A stretch of DNA of 64,000 nucleotides from Hetaerina americana (Eukaryota > Arthropoda > Insecta > Odonata > Calopterygidae): NCBI GenBank assembly GCA_022747635.1, contig JAKTNV010000017.1:744001-808000 (forward strand). The letters run 5' to 3'. Below the pieces are notes generated by a model that worked only from the letters and a program-made list of their open reading frames with translations, made no database searches and had not been told where the DNA came from. Numbering within the stretch: position 1 is the stretch's first letter; each line of letters opens with the position of its first letter. A program made the translations under genes and the position numbers. Of the stretch, positions 47,416-60,270 are shown one piece after another.

Positions 47416-47870
47416 TGCGAGCTTAATCAGGGACCTGAACCCCTTCCTACGTCCCGCACCACCCTTTCCCTCCCACTCTCATCACCCCCTCCCCTCGCCG
47501 TTGCCCTCACTGCCACCTACTCCTCCCTCCCCGCCAACCCTTTCCCTTTCGGGAAACTGCCCGCATTGTTCCAAATTCTCACTCTCGCTTTAATTTGAAC
47601 GCTCTTTTATCTCTCGACTCGAATAAAATGAAATTCTCCGCCCTCTGCGTGCAGGATGAGGTAGAGGACGTGGAGGGGGCGGTGGTAGCGGGGGGGGGGG
47701 TGGCATAAGGGGGAGGAAGGGAAGAAAGAGGAGCGGGGACGGGGAGGGAACGATGATTTTTTTTCCGGAGTGAATTGGGAGGGAGTGGGGAGACGGTGGC
47801 GGGGATGGGGAAGGGAAGGGTGGAAGGGTGTGGGGGATGGCGCGAGTGGTCGAGATGAGGACCTAAGGGA
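47416..47870. other. GC island whose strand skew switches
   Basis: The plus strand is C-rich at 47440-47570 (CCCTCCC, CACCCCC), then A/T-neutral around 47580-47640, then G-rich at 47650-47850 (GGGGGG runs, GGGAGGAAGG). Frames across it are Pro-rich or Gly-rich shadows. A C-to-G skew switch is what a divergent promoter region can show. No core promoter element was identified. Confidence 0.5.
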
Positions 47871-50800
47871 TTCATTCGGCGGCAGAGAATACCAGCGAGC
47901 GTGTTTCGCTTGTGTATTGCCGGGGCAGCGTTGCCAATTTTGCCATCTTTTTCTCCGTGTTTTGGAGGGCCCTGTGCTACACTTTGGCGACAATATTTAT
48001 CCCTATAGCGATGAATTTTTTTTTAATAGTGTGATTTTTTAAGACGAACAAAGAGTGACAGTGCGAAATCTGTTGGTAATTAATTATCTGTAGGCATACC
48101 TATCACCTCCGAATTACGTCTTCACGATGGGGCTTATGATAGCTGGTGTCAATAAGTATTTCATTAACCTGATACTTCTTCCATGCTGGAAGCTTCCATC
48201 TTATCATGGCGAAAAGTACTTAAAACTCTATTAGATGTGTATCTATCTACCTATTCAAGCGGCTTTAATATCATACAAAATACTTAGGGTTCTCCTCCAA
48301 TTTTTTTGCACAGAATAAAACAGAAAATGTTACAAAGAGTACCAGATAAATATTTTACGTGATTAAATCAAATAATACAATAAATATATGCACAATATTA
48401 GTAGTAGTTTTAGGGGAGGTTTAAATCGACAGCTAAGGTCAATTGCGCCATTGGGGATGGCCTGGAAAGGAGGAAGGGTGGAGAGAAACCCGTCGTCGGC
48501 CGACTCTCAAAAAAGGTGCCAAAAGGTCTACTTGTTTAACGTCCCATCCAACGGACGGCGTACACTCTCAAAGTGCTATCCGCAAAGCACCTCACGTAGG
48601 GATCGGGAATGTAAAATCATTCATAAAGCCGCTTGATAATAGACGTCTCTATTATTGCAAACTCCGCCAAAATTGTATTCACATTATTGCTTATAATTAT
48701 AACCACCACAGCATGTTAATAGTTCTATAATCTTACTCGAGAACACAAGGCTAGGGTTTCCGAGTAAATTTTATGCTAGAATTCCTATTTAAGTTCCAAT
48801 TTTCCGCTTCTCGTTGGATTTTATGTTTGCATAAATAAATCAAATTAAGAGATGTTATCGGAGTAGAAACTGAGATCATCGTTGCTCTTTTGTTTGGATT
48901 CTATTCTTCATACAGCTGAAAACATTAATTTTAAGTCCTTTACCCAACCTCCAGAGAGGTTATGGGTGCTAATAATTCTGGTTGTAATGTCAGGGCTTCT
49001 GAATGGGTCGGACAACACCAAGGGCCACGGCCTATAGCCTAGTGCTGGTTGACGTTTTTCCATGGATATCATATTCATATTGAATTATATATGATATAGA
49101 TAATCCCATATCTATTCCTACGATTAGAATGTGGGGTTTTCCCACCATTGACGCCATTTCTGTCGTAACAGCTCTGCGTGATGACTGGTTGCACTACACA
49201 TGTGCATTGCGTACATAACCGACGCATCTTCAATCGGTCACGCTCAAATGCCCAGGGTTCTTTCTAATTTTGCCTCTTGCATATGAAATATTTGCGCATT
49301 AAAATGCATCTATTCTCCACATCGTGTGCCCTGATAACCTTTTATAAGCATCTTCCAATCAATTGAATTGGAATTCCTTCCAAACCCACCTTTATGCTCA
49401 AATTCCTAACCGAGCATTTTTAATTTTAACTGAAATTGAAGGATAAACGCTACAGGTTTCACTGCAAAAGAATCCGACGAATTTCAATCCATTGGTTGTA
49501 ATAATATATTATTATCTTAATTATCGTCGTCTAATAGTCAAAATTCAGCTCCAAAAGGTCCCTATTCCCATTTCTCTTAGTGTTGGGAGACAAAGAGCGC
49601 TTGAACGAATTACAACGTTATTCAACTTCGCAAATTCATTTCTAACGATGTTTTCCATGTTCATTGCGGAATATCGTTGTTCTGCGAGAGGAAATTAACG
49701 AAAATGTTCACTATCTCTGCCTTTCATTTTTGGTTGCCTGAAAATATTCGCTGAGTGTTTCCAGATGGTGCGTAACGAGCTAATTATTAAAATCCTATCC
49801 AGACCATCTGGTGGTATCTCGTTCTGACTTTTACCAAGGAGCGTAATTTCGTATTAATTGTTCATTAAATGTATGAATCCATTAAAAATTTAGAAGCAGA
49901 AAAAGCATAAATCGAATGAGGCGCGAGAGGCTACACACTCGAGGCAAAAATATATCTTGAAAAACGGTGCAGATATGTTTCGATGCTTTCTGTGCTCTTG
50001 CTGAACCTATTTCTATGACTGTAACATTCTGCCCAGCGTTTGTTAGAAAGCAAATAAAAGCCAAGCTCAAATAAGTAAGACAACAATATGTGTTCAGAAT
50101 TTAATGAAATGTTTGTAAATCTAAGCAAACCTATGAAGTTTATGAAAAGATAAACTCACTAAACTGAATTGTTTAATAGAAACACGCAGTGTCGTCAATG
50201 ATTTAAAAGAGAAGAATGAGCCGAAGAAGAATTAAAGTATAGCAATAAAAGTAATAGTTCAATTTTGCGTGCAGTATGGAACGTAAACTTAGGCTTGCAT
50301 ATATCTGGGCAAAATGTTCGTGTTTTGCTGCGAAATATGCTCCGTGCAGTCGTCGCTTAAAATATAAAAGTGTGTAAAATTGGTAAAGCGGAGAGGCACA
50401 TTATCGAGTTCCACCTTACGTCATTCACTCTCAAGAGACTCGGTTAAATAAAATCCCATTTCCCCGCAGACTTTATTCAATTAGAACTGAGAGATACGCG
50501 TCCCACGTTACGCCATAGTCAGGCCGTGGCATCTGTTGATATTTGGGTCACATTTTTGTTCGTGTATATCTAGAAAATTTTGACGAAGCGAAATGTCATT
50601 TGAAATGGGTGTGTTAGCGTTGAATGACGCGAGTTAATTAATTTCGATGGTACATTTCGGTACCAAGTTTTCATTAATGATGGATTTTCTAGTAAATCGT
50701 TCAGACGACGCCTATTTCTCAGTGTAATTGACGAAAATAATTGAAAATAATAAGTAACTCTTTCAGCTCCCTACGAAATATGAAATGATGATATTACTTT

Positions 50801-53800
50801 TTGTATCAATTCAAAGGAATAATGTAAAATTATATATTCTCTCATTCCCTCCCCTCTTAGCCCTGAAGGGATATGAAATCATGTTAGTTTATATGCGTCA
50901 AGCCACACTTTATTAATCCGTATCTACCAGGAAAATTAAAGTCCTTTCAGAAACTTATTTCGTTTAGTTGGCATCAAATCTGCATCGGAGTTCAAGTTGA
51001 AGCGAATATAATCTTACTAATCAATTATTGCAATAATTATTTCTAAGATCTACGACGATAAAACTACGATCTGTTGATTTATACCTATGACTGAATGAAA
51101 CTTATTTTCATGTACAATTTTAACACAATGTTTGGCGCGAAGCATAAGACTTCTTGGCATTAGAATAATCACTATTCAGCCAATTCATACATGTACACTT
51201 ATGCACATTCGAGTAATTAATGATCGCAAAAACCCAAGAAAATCAATTAGCAATATCATGGTTTGCTCACTGGTAATGCTAGAACTCGCACTTTATTGTC
51301 CCCGTCATTATGCTTGCAACGCTGTAATTCCGTTTCCGGTTTTGTCCAATACGTCCAATTAATTATTAATTGCTTTTGAGAAATAACTATGGTGTCTTAA
51401 CCTCCTACCCCTTGTTATACTTCATCTTTCCTCAATTTACCTGGCTATCTGTCTTTGAAACCCGGTTATTGGTCTAGGGTTAGAAGGTCACTCTAGTATG
51501 TCTAGTTTGTTAATGAAGCTTATATGTAGTTCCACTCTGATCTCAAAAATAATTTCATGAAATTTATACCTAACGTATATCTCGTTTTAGTCTCAAATTT
51601 CATGGGATTTACTATCATGAACGTCACGAGCGTCTTATTATATAATATTAGGGCGTGAGAAAATCACTCATTCAGGCTAAAGCGTCTAGTACCTCTGTCC
51701 TGTTCTTGTTCCGCCTAAGATTTTCATGAAAGATCTGGCACCACTGACAGCACGGAGTAACCGAAGACAGCCATACGCTTTCTTTTTATAGAATACTTAG
51801 TAATAAAATTACGTAACCATGAATGCACAATTGGACTACCAGGGAAAAAACCTATTTAATTGGCCACATAGCTGTTATTAAGCTAGTTTTAATAAGAAAA
51901 GTGTTACTGAGCCCATAAGGCTAAACTTACGATTAGCCGACAATTCTTTTTGAAAGCTTTAAATGCGACATCCTGTATATTCTGGCAAAATAGCTCATTC
52001 AAGTCTCTCAGTCTGGGATCAAAATAATAAGATTGGTGATTCCTTTTTACTTACATGTTTACTCGTGTGATAATGGCCAATGCGATGCTATGAAAATAAG
52101 CTCTTAGCTTAATAATTTTTTTTTCAAATAATCTGAGAGGAGTTCTACACCCTTTCAGTCCCGCCTTTAGCTTTGCTCCTGCAGAACATTAACTAAATTA
52201 ATATTTTACACATTTATACCCAGTGTGTGTATATTTATACGTCCGCTTCCTTTGTGAGTGGGCAAAGTCAAATTATATTTATGAAAGGAAACTTACTCTC
52301 TTTTAACAAAAATAAATCTAGTGGGATTGCCTACTCTGAATGCGACGACTTGCCAAGGCTGCGTCCGCCCTAGGACAGTGGTCACTAACGAGCTAGGGAA
52401 ATGCGACGGCACCACCTTCGGATATGGTCCCACGATTACATGTTCACTGCAGTGTATTTAGTCCCCTGGCGGTGAGCGAAAAGCATTTTATCCCCGGGGG
52501 GACCATCCTCGAAGGGCTGGCGTGCACAGGCGTGGGGAGGAAGGGGGGAGAGAGAGAGAGAGAAGTAGAGATTGAGGGGGAATGCGATTGCTTAACGACC
52601 GGTCGAAGAGGTATTTAATGCAACCTGGCCCGCCTTAGCATGAGAACATCCGCGGTCGTTCGCACGCAAGGACCGTAGGGTTTTAAGGGCACACTAACCC
52701 AGCAGGGCACTTTGCACCCAGATGGCATTGATAATAAATCACTCGGGTGAAAATAATTTTTTTTCCAAACATGAGGAGCAGGTAAAATTGGTGGCATTTG
52801 GTTCTGTGGTGGCTCGTTTGGACGACCTCGTAGGCAAGGGTCGATGGAGACATTAACGTTATGGATTGATATGTGCGTGTGTGCCCGTGGGACGCTAACG
52901 AGTTTATTTAACCATAGGATGACTGGCAGCTTCTAAGTCATATGTGGTCGCAACTAAAAATTGGAAATTTGCTATAAATCTAGAATAATATTTCTAGCAA
53001 TGCTACTCTATACTAGAACAGAGCGAGTGCGTTATGGCATTGATTACTCTGTCGAATACTTTCCGTTCATCGGGAAAAATATTTTCCAAACAGGAACCCT
53101 TTTTTTATTGCTGAAAATATTTGGCTCAGGTCTCTCTCACGAGTAAAGCCTGTTCCTGCCAAAGATGACCAGTCACATTGTATGTCACTAATAATGGTAG
53201 GGATAATTCTACATTCGATATCATACGTTTCTGTCATAAATTAATAATTCTGTTGAAATGAGTGATTCACTAGGTTAAATTTTTTAATCCTTATTTTCCA
53301 ATATTAGGCGCTTTCGAATATATTATTATTATTCCAGTTTCTTCCCCTGCGTGAGTTCTTTTTGTGGATATCGCAAGCCGATGAATTGTGAGGGAATTGA
53401 ATTATTTACATATCATCAAATCGATTCTTGACAGAGATAGTACCAGTTGAACATGAATTGCTTCCGATATTCACTTCTATACACCACTCAAAGTTCCTCC
53501 AACGCTTTAAACATCCATTTAATTAAGCGCAGCTAATTCCAAAGCTCAGATCAATCATGCGCATCGTATCGTAAACTCAAAGCTGGTGAGCGCGTTACTC
53601 ACGGAACCGCTCGGGTCGCGACCCCAGATTCGAATGCATAGCCACAGGGTTGAGGGGCAAAGGGTCAATTGGGGATCAATCGTCCATCGGATGCGTCTAA
53701 CAAAATAGATATTGGTTCCTATCATGGTCTTCAGTTAAGATTTTGGATAACATCAATGCTCAAAATTTCCAGAATATCTATCCTAACGGGGAGCTGCCCT

Positions 53801-55084
53801 GCTAATAATTTCCCTCCTTGTTCTCAAATTGAAAAATACTTAAACGGAATGGGCAGAATGCTAATTAGAGCGAGGTGGTCAGCCTTCTAATATTGTCTCT
53901 TGCCCGACTGATGAGCCCTTAAGTGTTGGCAGGTCACATATCCCCATAAATGTAACACTTGCAAAAATAGCGTTGCATAGTGAAAACACTGTCGTACTCC
54001 TCAGGTTTCCGCATCCCCCTCCGCACTCCACATCGACATTGAACTGCAGAACTAATCTTCCATATTTTATTTCTTGTTTACCTAGTGGACCGTGACTGGA
54101 CGGCTTATGAAGTGAAGCATTGCATACCAATGTGAACGGTAGAACAGTTGAGGGATACGAGTCATGTTTTTAAACGTATTTCCAAGAGCCATCAAAATGC
54201 CATTAATTTCTGTAATGACTGTAAATATCGCTGAAAGAACGAGGTAATTACTAATGATGGAGTACCACGACAGGATTGTAATTATAGTTTGATTAAGGGT
54301 CTAATATAAGATGAAGTGAATTCCAAGTGCGAAATCCTCGCAGTGAAAAGCGTCAAAATAGCATAGGTTGGTATTATATACGTGTATCTTCTGTGAGGTT
54401 TTGAAAGGAAAATATTCTGCCAACTGTGGGAATAAACAAAGGAACTGAGAGTAGGAATGGGTGAAATATCAATGCAGTTGTCTGATCTCCACCTGTTTCT
54501 TTACGTACAGGTAATTCTAGTTACAATACCAATTGAATTCGATTGAGCCTATTGACATTACAATATTCTTGAGCGATCTAAAGTGGATCTTTGGAGGGAT
54601 TTAGGATTTATTTATATTTTCGGGCATTATAATTATTTCTCCGAAGTTCATATCGGTTGTCTTATACACTGTGCAAAAAATTAAATTTTGATTAAATTAG
54701 ATTAGATTTATGAAATTAAAAATAAGAAACAAAAGAGTATGGTGATATACGTAATCTTTTGAATGGATCCTAGGAAAACTGTAGCTGAGTTTAGGAATGA
54801 CATCCATCAACTTGGACTGGTAGATGACACTTTAAAAAACTATTAAGAAATGAAGATTTTTCATTGGGATTTAAACTGGGAATTGATTGCAATTCATTGA
54901 ATTATATTCACCGAAGAAAATCGAACATATTTGAAAACCGCTGCATTGTGTTTGAGAAATATTGGAACAGAGAATGTAAATAAAATAATTAGCAATATTT
55001 AAATTCAATATTATTCTTTTTTGTATCTTCATGTGCCTCTTGCATCATACTTATGATGAAGTAATCTGTCTGGGAAGGCAATCT
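47871..55084. other. Long noncoding tract
   Basis: 7.2 kb with no recognised gene. Local higher-GC patches lie at 48420-48620 (containing TTTAACGTCCCATCCAACGG, a style seen in dispersed repeats, family unknown to me), 52350-52720 and 53560-53650. The last holds CCCAGATTCGAATGC, a possible decayed B box. Confidence 0.45.
52549..52563. repeat. Short (GA)n run
   Basis: Seven GA units following GGGGGG, in a local GC-rich patch (52350-52720). Confidence 0.8.
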
Positions 55085-55270
55085 AAGGGACGTTGCTTAA
55101 AGTTGTTAAGAAAAGATTCATTAAAACTTTGATATGAAGCGTGGTTTTGTTCGGCGCGGAAATATGATCGTTGAAACAGAATGATAGACGTTGACTGGAG
55201 ACTTTTGAAATGTGGCTGTGGAGGAGGATAGAAAAGTGATATGGACAGAAAGGGATCAAAAGGGGAAGTA
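55085..55270 (+). mobile_element. LINE C-terminal relic
   Basis: Conceptual translation VVKKRFIKTLI, stop, SVVLFGAEI...LETFEMWLWRRIEKVIWTERDQK aligns by eye with 420-560 at the left edge (LVKALIWSVVFYG...FEMWARRR). Stops are present. It is the same decayed LINE lineage. Confidence 0.6.
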
Positions 55271-55369
55271 CTAGTGGCTGGGGGGGAGGGAGGGGAGGGA
55301 GAATGGTGGGCAAACGAGGATGAAAAAGGGTTTGTTGTAATGCCAGGTGTATGGTGTGTGTGTGCTTGT

Positions 55370-55404
<35 letters not shown>

Positions 55405-56170
55405 ACGAGCTTACTTTTTTATTAAATTCAAACTAATGGAGGTGTTGGCTTTCGAAGGCGGGTGAAGAAGGGGTCTTCAGGTCTGAAAATATCAGTGTTT
55501 TATGTTAAACTGGTATCTATATTTCTTCACTAAGTGTACCGTCGCGGCCTGTGACAGTGATGGCAAAATTTTTCCTCTGCTTAAATAAATGGACGAGAAG
55601 AGTGAGTAATAGGGGAAGGTGGAATATTTGGAATTGCTGATGCGGAGGAATTTCGCGGCCCGAAGAGGATCGAGGGTGGAGGCGTGGGGGCGGGAAGAGG
55701 CGAAGAGGGGGAAAAATGGAAGGGGAACAGGACTGGGATGGAGAGGGAGGGCAAAGCAGTGTGTTTGCGTTCATCACGGTCGCATCTCCGATCAATTTGC
55801 GTGTAGTCGACGGGTGGGGTGGTGGGTGGGAGGATGGTCGGGAGGGGGATTGCCGCTATCGGCTGTTTGGGTGGCCTCACCGCGCGCGAGATTCGGCCGT
55901 GTGGGCGAGAGGGGGTGTGGGACATGAGGGATTTTTTAGGGGTTCGGAAGGAGTGGGGGGCACAAGGCATGAAGGAGGGTACCGCGATGGGAGTGAGTTC
56001 TTGAAATCGCCACAATCGAGGTGGAGCCATTGTGGATCTCTTAAAGTTCCGCGTTTGTGTTAACAACGTCGTTTCTGCAGAGAGTGGTGCCCCCGCTATC
56101 TTTTTCTCGCTAATTCGTTCGCCCCTCGGGTCCGAGACGAAAAACCTGAGCAGACGAAAGAGAAAGGACG
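55240..56170. other. G-rich island
   Basis: G-skewed plus strand (GGGAGGGAGGGG near 55280, GGGTGGGGTGGTGGGTGGG near 55811) interrupted by the (TA)n tract at 55373. The overlapping frames on both strands (55581-56066 minus, 55716-56063 plus) are compositional. A candidate quadruplex-forming and promoter-like region by composition only. Confidence 0.45.
55373..55401. repeat. (TA)n microsatellite
   Basis: About 14 TA units after a TGTGTGTGTG run, at the right side of a G-rich segment. Confidence 0.92.
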
Positions 56171-56395
56171 GTTAATGTGAATAAAACGACAGTAGTAGGA
56201 GGAGTGGCGGCTTTAGTTTACGGGTTAAGTTGATATAATTTCGTTCTTTCTGCCACGGATTTGTGCTTGAAGTTTAAATTTCATCATGATTTCGTAATGG
56301 AATGGAGTGAGAATTTATTGCCGAAAAGTAGAAAGGAAAGCACTGGTTGTTTTTTTATCGGTAGATGATAAGTTTTGTTCTCTCGTGTTCAATTT

Positions 56396-56470
56396 ATTTT
56401 AGTAATTAGCTCATTTGTCTTCAAATCGAAAATTGCGAGTTCATAACCCACCGTGGGTATCCCAGAAACA
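56396..56470 (+). repeat. Possible tRNA-derived repeat head
   Basis: TTAGTAATTAGCTCATTTGTC is followed by TGCGAGTTCATAACCCACC about 20 nt later, giving A- and B-box-like sequences at tRNA-like spacing. The decay argues against a functional tRNA. Confidence 0.4.
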
Positions 56471-57337
56471 TGAAAACAAGCCAAAAGTGGATTATAGATG
56501 CCAGGCGCACAGGGGCACCGGTCTCGTCCGGATGAGAACATTTTAAGAAACATGGAGCTCATAAAGGCTGCGTCGAAGCACGCAAGGACACTTAATAAAA
56601 CCTCATCCAGGAAAAAACTCACTGCGGGAAAGGAAAATAGAAAATCCAAAGGAATCTAGCCGTAAGAAATGAAGGGAAAATTACGTAAATTATTAAAATG
56701 AACCATCGATTGATTTTAGGTTGTAAACAACCATAGATAATTTGCAAAATGGAGGAGGAAAATAGTTGATTAAAAATAAAGCAGATAATAAGAGCGAGGA
56801 ATGAAATTGAGTGGTACAACAATTCGCGGTAATTGTTCATTTCTTTCATATTCAGTCGGAGCTAAAATAAGATTATATTTTGATAAAATTACAAAAGGAT
56901 ATTGTAGCGTTTTAATGTTATTTTCTTCGGAGAAACATAATTGCAAACAATATTTCTTTAGATCTGGTTTTTTGCTTGGAGAAGGTTTTTTTTCTAGTCC
57001 AGTCTCGAGAACTGGGAAAAACTGTTTTTTATACTAAAGGGAGAGTTCGCCTCTAAGACAAAATCCATTAAATCCAGAATCCATTAAGGGGACAATTATA
57101 GCTTGAGAAGCAGAGGTTCGTTAGAGACCATTGTTCAAAATAAATTTGGAAAATCTAAGTGCAGCGAAGCAGCACGTCAGCGAAGTGGTGACTTGGGAAC
57201 GAGAGAATGCGGACGATCATAATTGTCATCGCCGATTCAGGAGAATGTTACACCCTGGAAGTTGACTGTGACGCGACACAATATGAAACAAAATACTCTG
57301 CTAACGGGATTTTATAGCCGGCTATAGTAATAAGACA
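56471..57337. other. AT-rich DNA, nothing recognised
   Basis: No repeat, RNA or domain-bearing frame. Confidence 0.5.
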
Positions 57338-57410
57338 GTAAAAGAACTGGCCTGGCAACTGGTACTGGCCTAGTACTGGTCACGGGTTCAAACCCTCGTC
57401 CTGGACGTAG
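57338..57410 (+). repeat. Possible tRNA-derived repeat head
   Basis: TGGCCTGGCAACTGGTACTG is followed by CACGGGTTCAAACCCTCGTC, which contains a perfect B-box T-arm. The spacing is slightly short for a tRNA. Probably a SINE head. Confidence 0.4.
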
Positions 57411-57514
57411 ATGCTGCATCTCTCTTAAGATTAGTTTCTCATATATTCTACTATTTGACGCTTCACTTCGCGGATGTATTTACTAAAAAGACTTTGTACT
57501 TTTCCACAGATTTT

Positions 57515-57593
57515 TATTATATGTATAATAATAATTTTATTATATATATAATAATTATATATATATTAAATATAAATTAATAAATATAAATAT
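57515..57593. repeat. AT-only low-complexity tract
   Basis: Almost pure A/T with ATAATAATAAT and TATATATA blocks that can fold back on each other. No coding content. Confidence 0.8.
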
Positions 57594-57664
57594 CTTCGAA
57601 ATGGAAAGCTCTTTGCCACTAACCTGGTAGTAATTACCATTGACGGAAATCTACTATCGTTCTA

Positions 57665-58110
57665 TAGCGAAATGGTCAGCACAGTAAGGAAATAAGAAAA
57701 AGAAATGAGCTTGAAAATACAACATTTTGAAATGTGGGTGTGAAGAAGGATGGAAACGAAGAAACGGACAGAAAGGAATAGAATGAAAGAAGAATTAGGC
57801 ATGTTGGGGAAGGAGGTGGGATTTTTTGTAAAAATTCCAAGGAGGCAGGAAAAGGTGGTTTCAGTGCATTTTATTGGCGATGGGATGTTGAAGTCTGTAA
57901 TGGGAATAGAACGATAGGCAAGCAAAGCACGTGGAGGAAAAGGATTGACGGTGTGGATGAAATTAAGGGAGGTAGGGTATATGATGCGATATTGAAATTT
58001 ACTCTAGCGTCAGATGTCAGGTTGTGTTTTGTTAGCAAAACCAAAGCCATTTTTCGTTTTTCAGGCTGTATCCATCCAAAACCTACTTTAAATGGTAGAA
58101 TACAAACGAT
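57665..58110 (+). mobile_element. LINE C-terminal relic with 3' UTR
   Basis: Reads FEMWV, stop, RRMETKKRTERNRMKEELGMLG (~57730), DGMLKSVMGIE (~57880) and MDEIKGGRVYDAILKFTLASD (57953-58015). The downstream sequence GTCAGGTTGTGTTTTGTTAG and AAAACCTACTTTAAATG (58016-58100) matches the tail of the first relic near 796 and 858. This allows the shared 3' UTR of the lineage to be recognised. Confidence 0.6.
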
Positions 58111-59199
58111 AAAAAGTCACTCCATAAATTGGAGAGAATAGTGATACGCTAATGCTAACTAATCTGGTTTCCTGGCCTTAAGTTTCGTAGAGGAGGTGGG
58201 AAGATTTGAGATATTTTGGTATCTATAAAAACATCCATCATGTAGAGCTCTAAATACCTGAGCCACAACCAGGCATTCCGGCGCTTACTCTAGTGCCAAA
58301 TTCGTTTATAAAATATCACAATTGTATAGGTAGTCAAATATGGCCTTAATTATTACAATGGCAGTGTTCAGATTGTTAGAGTTCCTCCGTGTTCGTGTAG
58401 ATCAAAGTTCGTATAGATAGGAATGTTTTTGAGCATTTCCCCGTTGTCTATTCATGGTAAATGGCATATATTTATGAAATCCTCTCAGATGTGCGTTTTA
58501 ATGAGATGCTGCCAAAAGCCAAATACATCTGGAGTATGGCGTATTTTAAACTGCGTATCTTTCTGGCTAATTTAGAATTTTGCCTTCAAATAAAAATGCT
58601 CTCTCTTTACTTCTACTATATTTCTCCCGAATTTTCGTTACCTCCATGGTGTACCCTTTTAACTCATGTAGGGGAATTTACCCTTGCTCTCCGAACCCTA
58701 GCTTAGATTGACTATAATGCAGAGAGGCGAGAGATAGTGGAGGATTAAGGTTTTAATTAGGAAGTGAGATACTTACAAGAGGACTTATAGCTATGATATT
58801 CTCCCCTGCAACATCGTTTTGGATGCTGACATAGTACTAAAATATCACAACACATATTAGCCACACGATGGAAATGGACCGCACGTACGATTGCAATGCG
58901 AATCGATAACGTCGGGTGTACCTTGCGTATTCGAGAATTCTGCATATACGGCGAGACTTATGATGCATATATAATGCTATCGGTGCGGTATATAATGCCA
59001 AATGCATAATTATCAAGAGGGCACACATCAGCACCGAAATGCTCTAGGGTAACATGGGTCGTCACATTTATGATTACATCCTGCATAAATTAATGGCACA
59101 CACTTTGCACGAAAATGTCTGGGTGGATTTTTAACTCCGGTTTCCCGAGGAGCAAAAGGGTACAAACCTTGGGGTCGGGCATAGCGTGGAAAATTAATT
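58111..59199. other. AT-rich DNA, nothing recognised
   Basis: Short frames only (58461-58706 +, 58837-59034 -), without recognisable content. Confidence 0.5.
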
Positions 59200-60270
59200 A
59201 TTGATGCCGACTCTTGTGTGCACCTAGCTTCATCAAGGCCCTCCTTTGGAATTTTCGATGCCTAGCGACGAACGTGGGGAACTTTTCGGCGTCCAATGCA
59301 CGCATTGTTGTCCTGAAGTGCATCGGACCGATGGACATCGAAGGGTCGAAGCCGTCCGCCGCCGATATATATCGACACGTCGAATAAAAACCATACGGCG
59401 CCGGTCGGAGGGAATGAAAAACAGGCGCGGGCGGGAGGGCGAAAGGGAGAGGTGAGAGAAAGTGTCCTCGAGAGGGGGAGGAGAGGGTCGGAACGAACTG
59501 AAGGACGGAGAAGGGATGGTGGGGAAGGGGGCATTGGGGGGGGGAGAGAAAGAGAGAGAGGAGGCAAGGGGAGAGGAGCGAGGAAGGACTTGTACGGGGA
59601 GGAGTGCATGAGATTGTCTCGAGTTTGGGCGTGGGTGGGTGTGGAATGAGAGGTGTGCAGGTATGAACGGTATCGGGGAGGCTGAAGGAATGGTGTGGGG
59701 GCGGGGGGTGCCGCTTTACTCGGGGGGATGGGGATCTTTTAATGACGATGCTGTTTGGAGGAGAGAGGGAGAGTGAGTGAGGGAAAGGGAGAGAGAGAGA
59801 GAGAGAGAGGTTAAGGGGTAGTCTCAATGAGAGTGGAAAGTGTGGCATTCCGAGCTCAGTTGGTATAATGTTATCCGCGTTTCCAGGCAACCGACCTAAA
59901 TATACACGTGCTTACGGGGATCAATAATGGTATGAGCATGGGTGATGAAGGTGGGGAGGGGCGTGGGAAATTTTGAGAAGTGAGGTATGGGGATGGGGGT
60001 TGGTTTCTTTTTATTATTATATATATATTTTTTGGAGTACCCTTGGGGTGGGATGGAGGGGGAAGGTTGGCGTTTCATGCATTTTTTCTCCCATCCGTGG
60101 AGTGGTGAGGGTGCGGCGAGGTAGGGGTGGGCGAAAATCCCAGTTCGCACCTTTTTGGATTCGACGGCGGGGGTGGCACACATCCAACTCCGCAAGCCGC
60201 CCCTGCCGCTCCTCGGTGCGCCCTCTGCCTTGGCTCGGGTTCACCTGCCCCGCTCCCCTGACCGTAAAAG
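59200..60270. other. Large GC-rich, G-skewed island
   Basis: The longest GC-rich block in the window: CpG-rich at 59240-59440, purine-rich at 59440-59820 and mixed at 60040-60270. A minus frame of 230 codons (59198-59890) is Pro/Ser/Leu-rich with no domain and overlaps several others, so I treat it as a shadow. By size and composition it is the best candidate in the window for a gene promoter or 5' exon. Confidence 0.5.
59788..59809. repeat. (GA)n microsatellite
   Basis: Ten to eleven GA units inside a purine-rich island. Confidence 0.9.

Noticed and set aside
59198..59890. A 230-codon open frame on the minus strand.
   Set aside because: Pro/Ser/Leu-rich low-complexity translation in a purine-rich island, overlapped by other long frames on both strands. 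No domain visible.
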